A stretch of 64,000 bases of DNA, from assembly GCF_037055275.1 (NCBI RefSeq), contig NZ_CP146343.1, positions 3,692,501-3,756,500 of the forward strand. Direction: 5' to 3'. A model generated the notes under the pieces. It did no database searches. It was not told the DNA's origin and worked only from the letters and a program-made list of their open reading frames with translations. The translations under genes were made by a program, and so were the position numbers. The stretch's first letter is position 1. Every line of letters begins with the position of its first letter. The DNA comes from Pseudomonas sp. ML2-2023-3. GTDB lineage: Bacteria; Pseudomonadota; Gammaproteobacteria; Pseudomonadales; Pseudomonadaceae. Shown here one piece after another: positions 61,059 through 64,000 of the stretch.

Positions 61059-62285
61059 CTACATCGACAACGGATAACTCACGATCACACGGGTCTGGTC
61101 GAAGTCGCTGTTGAAGCTGCGACGGTTGGTGGCGTTGTTGACGCGCAAGCTGAGGTTCTTCAGCGTGCCGCTCTGGAACGTATAGCCGACTTCGGTATCG
61201 CGCTCCCATTCCTTGCCGTTAGTCCCCTGTTTGGTGGTGGCGTTGTCGCCATGACCATAGCGAACCATCGCCAGCAATCCAGGCACCCCGAGCGCGGCAA
61301 AGTTGTAGTCGTAACGCGCTTGCCAGGAGCGCTCGTCGGCATTGCTGAAGTTACCGTTGAACATGTCGTTGCCCAGCGTGCGCCCGCTGCTGCCGTACAC
61401 CGACATCCAGCCGCTGTCCCCGCTGACCCGCTGCAACCCCAGGTACAACGTGTGCCCGCCCGTAGCCGCGGAGAACAGTCCGTACGCCGTGCGGCTGCTG
61501 ACCCGACCGATACGCGCGCTACCATCGTCCTTGTCGATGAAGTAACCCAGATTGGCGCCCAGCACCCAGTCACCCACCGGCTGTTTGTGCAGCAGATTGA
61601 AATAGCTTTGCTGATAGATATCCGCCAACTGCGAATGCCACGCCCCCACCTGGGTACGCTGCTCATTGAAACGGTACTCAGCCCCCGCATAGTTGAATCG
61701 GTCGGAGGTCACGCCCGGCGCAGCCCACGCCGCCAGATCCTGCATGTCCGAAGAATTGCGCAGGCTCACGGCCCGGTATTGCCCCGCCTGCAGCCCCAGG
61801 CCTTCAATCTCCCTGGACACCAGCATGGCGCCACGGAAGGTCTGCGGCAGCAGTCGTCCATCGTCGTAGCGCAACACCGGAACATCCGGCAGCAGTTCGC
61901 CAACCTTCACTTCCGTTTCCGAAAAGCGCGCCTTGGCCGCCAGCCCTGCCCGGCCAAAGTTATCGGCCGCGCGACCATCGCTGTTCACCGGCAGCAGTTC
62001 GGAGCCACTGGCCACGCGACTGCTGTCGAGCTTGACCCCAAGCATGGCAATCCCTTCCAGGCCAAAACCCACAGGCCCCGGGGTGTAACCGGAGCTGAAT
62101 TTCAGAATAAAGCCCTGCGCCCATTCATCCACCTTGCTTTTGCCGGCGCTGTGGTCACGAAAATCACGATTGAAGTAGTAGTTGCGCAGCATCAAATCGG
62201 CCTTCGCGCCGTCAAAAAACCCTTCATCCTGGGCCATTGCCGAGGCACACACCGACAACGACAGCAAACCTGTAAGCATCTTCAT
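61059..62285 (-). CDS. OprD-family porin, probable vanillate porin (OpdK/VanP-like)
   Basis: A 408-residue outer-membrane porin. Signal peptide KMLTGLLSLSVCASAMA; OprD hallmarks: FFDGAKADLMLRNYYFNRDFRDHS, KVDEWAQGFILKFSSGYTPGPVGFGLEGIAMLGVKLDSS, VKVGELLPDVPVLRYDDGRLLPQTFRGAML and the terminal YNFAALGVPGLLAMVRYGHGD...FDQTRVIVSYPLSM. OprD-type channels import small acids; OpdK of P. aeruginosa is a vanillate channel, and placement in the van cluster supports the same role. GGAGAACA is upstream of ATG 62285. Confidence 0.88.
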   Translation of the reverse strand: MKMLTGLLSLSVCASAMAQDEGFFDGAKADLMLRNYYFNRDFRDHSAGKSKVDEWAQGFILKFSSGYTPGPVGFGLEGIAMLGVKLDSSRVASGSELLPVNSDGRAADNFGRAGLAAKARFSETEVKVGELLPDVPVLRYDDGRLLPQTFRGAMLVSREIEGLGLQAGQYRAVSLRNSSDMQDLAAWAAPGVTSDRFNYAGAEYRFNEQRTQVGAWHSQLADIYQQSYFNLLHKQPVGDWVLGANLGYFIDKDDGSARIGRVSSRTAYGLFSAATGGHTLYLGLQRVSGDSGWMSVYGSSGRTLGNDMFNGNFSNADERSWQARYDYNFAALGVPGLLAMVRYGHGDNATTKQGTNGKEWERDTEVGYTFQSGTLKNLSLRVNNATNRRSFNSDFDQTRVIVSYPLSM

Positions 62286-62365
62286 TATTATTGTTCTCCG
62301 ATTGTTGGGCGCAGCCGCTCCCCGCAGCTGATACAGCCCGCCCAGACAGATAGATAAGGGTATGC

Positions 62366-62382
62366 GCCCGGCCAGGCCGGGC
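62366..62382. other. Short GC-rich hairpin between vanK-like and porin genes
   Basis: GCCCGGCCAGGCCGGGC, 7-base stems around CAG, about 85 bases before the porin ATG. It lacks a T-run; possibly a transcript-processing or attenuating structure in a vanK-porin operon. Confidence 0.45.
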
Positions 62383-62400
62383 ATTGATCAGAAGGTTGAA

Positions 62401-63735
62401 TCAGGCCTGGGCCAGCGCCGGCTGTGCCTGCGAAGGCGACGGTTTGAGCAGCAGCAAGCAACCGGCCGCGATCACGAACACGATGGCAAACACGCCATAC
62501 AGGTGCAGGGGCTGCCAGCCGGCATCCAGCAGAAAACCGGCCACAATGGGCGACAGGATCGCGCCGATACGCCCAATGCCGATCCCCCAGCCCACGCCCG
62601 TTGCTCGTACGGAAGCGTCATACACCACTGGCGACAATGCATAGAGCCCGGCAACGCAGCCATTGGAAAACAGCCCGATCAGCAATCCAAGCCCCAACGC
62701 GGCCATGACCGAAGACCCAGAGCCGACAAACAGCACCAGCAAGCCCGCGGTAATCAGCATGAACAGCGACAGCACCCGGCTCAGCGGCCAGCGCGATGAC
62801 AAGCCGCCGATCAGCGCCGCGCCAAAGATCCCGCCCACGCTCAACAGCACGCCGCCGGTAATGCCCTGTTGCGCCGAAAGCCCGGCCGACACCAGCAGTT
62901 TTGGCGTCCAGCTCATCACAAAGTAAAAGCCGAACATCACCAGGAAGAACAACAGCCAGATCAGCAGCGTGGTGCGGCGCATGGCGGGCGCCAGAAGCTT
63001 GGTCAGGCCGGTACTGGCACCGGCCGGACTCACCACCGCAGCAGGCATCTGGTTCAAGGCTGGCTGACCCAGGCGTCGGGCCAGGCTATTGATACGTTGC
63101 AAGGCCGTGGCCGGGCGGCGCGCAAGCAAAAAGTCCAGCGACTCGGGCAGCCACAGCAACACCAGCGGGATCACCGCAAAGGTCACAACCCCGCCGAAGA
63201 CAAACACCGAACGCCAGCCCCAATGGGTCAACAACCAGACTGCCAGCAAACCGCCCAGGGTGGCACCCAGGGCATAGCCGGTGGATTGCAGACTCACTGC
63301 CAGGCCGCGCCAGCGCTTGCTGGCGTACTCGCTGGCAATCACGTTGCTGCTGGCCAGAATCCCGCCAATCCCCAGCCCCGTAAGCCCGCGCAGCAGCGCC
63401 AACTGCACCGGTGTCTGGCTCAACGCCGACAGCAGCATGCCCGTGCCGCTGACCACCAGGCACAACAGGATCAATGGGCGTCGACCGATGCGATCTGCCC
63501 AGGGGGCGAGAAACAGCGAACCCGCCGCCATGCCAAACAGCCCGGCACTGAGCAACATGCCGATTTGCGCCCCGCTCAGGCCCCACTCGGCCGACACAGA
63601 AGCCGCCGTGAACGCCATCACCAGCACATCAAAGCCATCGATCATGTTCAACACGATGCAGATCCCGATGGCGAGCCATTGAAACCGCACCATCGGACCG
63701 TTATCCACGCGAGCTTTCAGATCGATACCCATCAT
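62401..63735 (-). CDS. vanK: Aromatic acid:H+ symporter, vanillate transporter type (VanK)
   Basis: A 444-residue MFS transporter of the AAHS subfamily (PcaK/VanK/BenK): FQWLAIGICIVLNMIDGFDVLVMAFTAASVSAEWGLSGAQIGMLLSAGLFGMAAGSLFLAPWADRIGRRPLILLCL, with the D-x-x-D/G-F-D motif in helix 1 (DGFD) and DRIGRR loop. It imports vanillate or protocatechuate-type acids. Read leftward in line with the porin, 115 bases apart, so the two probably share a transcript. The start is ATG 63735 or the adjacent ATG 63732. Confidence 0.9.
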   Translation of the reverse strand: MMGIDLKARVDNGPMVRFQWLAIGICIVLNMIDGFDVLVMAFTAASVSAEWGLSGAQIGMLLSAGLFGMAAGSLFLAPWADRIGRRPLILLCLVVSGTGMLLSALSQTPVQLALLRGLTGLGIGGILASSNVIASEYASKRWRGLAVSLQSTGYALGATLGGLLAVWLLTHWGWRSVFVFGGVVTFAVIPLVLLWLPESLDFLLARRPATALQRINSLARRLGQPALNQMPAAVVSPAGASTGLTKLLAPAMRRTTLLIWLLFFLVMFGFYFVMSWTPKLLVSAGLSAQQGITGGVLLSVGGIFGAALIGGLSSRWPLSRVLSLFMLITAGLLVLFVGSGSSVMAALGLGLLIGLFSNGCVAGLYALSPVVYDASVRATGVGWGIGIGRIGAILSPIVAGFLLDAGWQPLHLYGVFAIVFVIAAGCLLLLKPSPSQAQPALAQA

Positions 63736-63928
63736 TGCACCTGCCTGTCGCAAGCGACCCGGACAAGGCAAACGCAAAACACGGCAGTGCGCGCAGACAT
63801 AAAGCGGACAGAACCCTGACAGTTCCGTGCTCTGGATAAGCCTTTCATGACGAGACCCTTTTTTTGTAATTTTTATGGGCGACGGTCAGGAAGGAATCCA
63901 GCCATCGCCAGGGCGCTAGTCAACCCGT

Positions 63929-63940
63929 TAATGGATCCAC
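63929..63940. promoter_or_regulatory. Probable VanR operator upstream of vanK
   Basis: TAATGGATCCAC, the third copy of the site found twice before vanA, here about 195 bases upstream of the vanK-like start. The rest of 63736-64000 holds no gene; it is an AT-rich leader with a GACCCTTTTTTT stretch at 63853-63864. Confidence 0.6.
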
Positions 63941-64000
63941 AGGCAATATGAGGGATTGTCACAATCTCAAGAACCCCTGCCCTCAGATCCTGAAACCGGC

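Noticed and set aside
1..64000. CRISPR arrays, tRNA and rRNA genes
   Set aside because: No regularly spaced repeats with unique spacers, and no tRNA cloverleaf ends or rRNA sequence were recognised by eye.

Overview
The window is about 60% GC chromosomal DNA from a Pseudomonas. The evidence is the many copies of the Pseudomonas REP motif GTGGGAGCGGGCTTGC, the gene content (vanAB/vanK/OprD-type porin, periplasmic broad-specificity racemase, DUF1853, DUF2797, YeaC) and protein sequences that read as Pseudomonas throughout. A creatinase locus and the lack of siderophore biosynthesis beside several TonB receptors would fit the meat- and milk-associated P. fragi/lundensis group, but the species is inference. 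No rRNA, tRNA, CRISPR array, transposase or phage gene was seen.

Layout. 1-213: 3' end of an ASCH-domain gene. 223-12108: remains of a second, lateral-type (Flag-2/Laf-like) flagellar cluster. Leftward run lafK, a transglycosylase fragment, flgK, flgL and a lafW-like gene; rightward run fliM, fliN, fliP, fliQ, fliR, flhB, flhA. It appears to be decaying: lafK has lost its DNA-binding domain and runs out of frame into a headless flagellar transglycosylase, as if everything normally between lafK and flgJ had been deleted, and flhA carries a one-base frameshift. 12189-12755: GNAT acetyltransferase. 13156-16814: Fur-type iron ABC transporter (binding protein, permease, ATPase). 16893-20208: COG4705 membrane protein, small lipoprotein and a two-component system. 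20245-22036: EamA transporter and periplasmic racemase. 22259-30187: FecI/FecR cell-surface signalling pair, two TonB-dependent siderophore receptors and an exported phosphodiesterase-family protein. 30380-43780: housekeeping block (pepN, DUF2797, yeaC, rhomboid, phosphoesterase, nadK, DUF1853, cytochrome b561, PLP deaminase, a PBP2, and a five-heme cytochrome c fusion).

44172-48063: creatine locus (GATR/AraC-type regulator, MHS-family transporter, creatinase). 48064-49853: an imperfect direct duplication of the 5' end of a yqaA-like gene and its leader, bracketing a 0.7 kb AT-richer insert with decayed reading frames. 49874-50860: orphan coiled-coil protein. 51300-54993: sulfonate-type ABC transporter with a TauD/TfdA dioxygenase. 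55260-57776: FlxA-like protein, manganese exporter mntP behind a yybP-ykoY riboswitch, and a SotB-like efflux pump. 58087-63735: vanillate locus vanA, vanB, vanR, OprD-type porin and vanK-type transporter, with three copies of a palindromic TAATGGATCCA site that are probable VanR operators.

The strongest points for follow-up are the deletion-fusion in the second flagellar cluster with the broken flhA, the duplicated yqaA leader around a foreign-looking insert (which also gives a natural before/after view of a 53-base repeat insertion), the five-heme AdhB-TsdA-like fusion, the dispersed GTCGCTGACGAG repeat family, and the VanR operator set. All function assignments are from reading the sequence; no database search was run.
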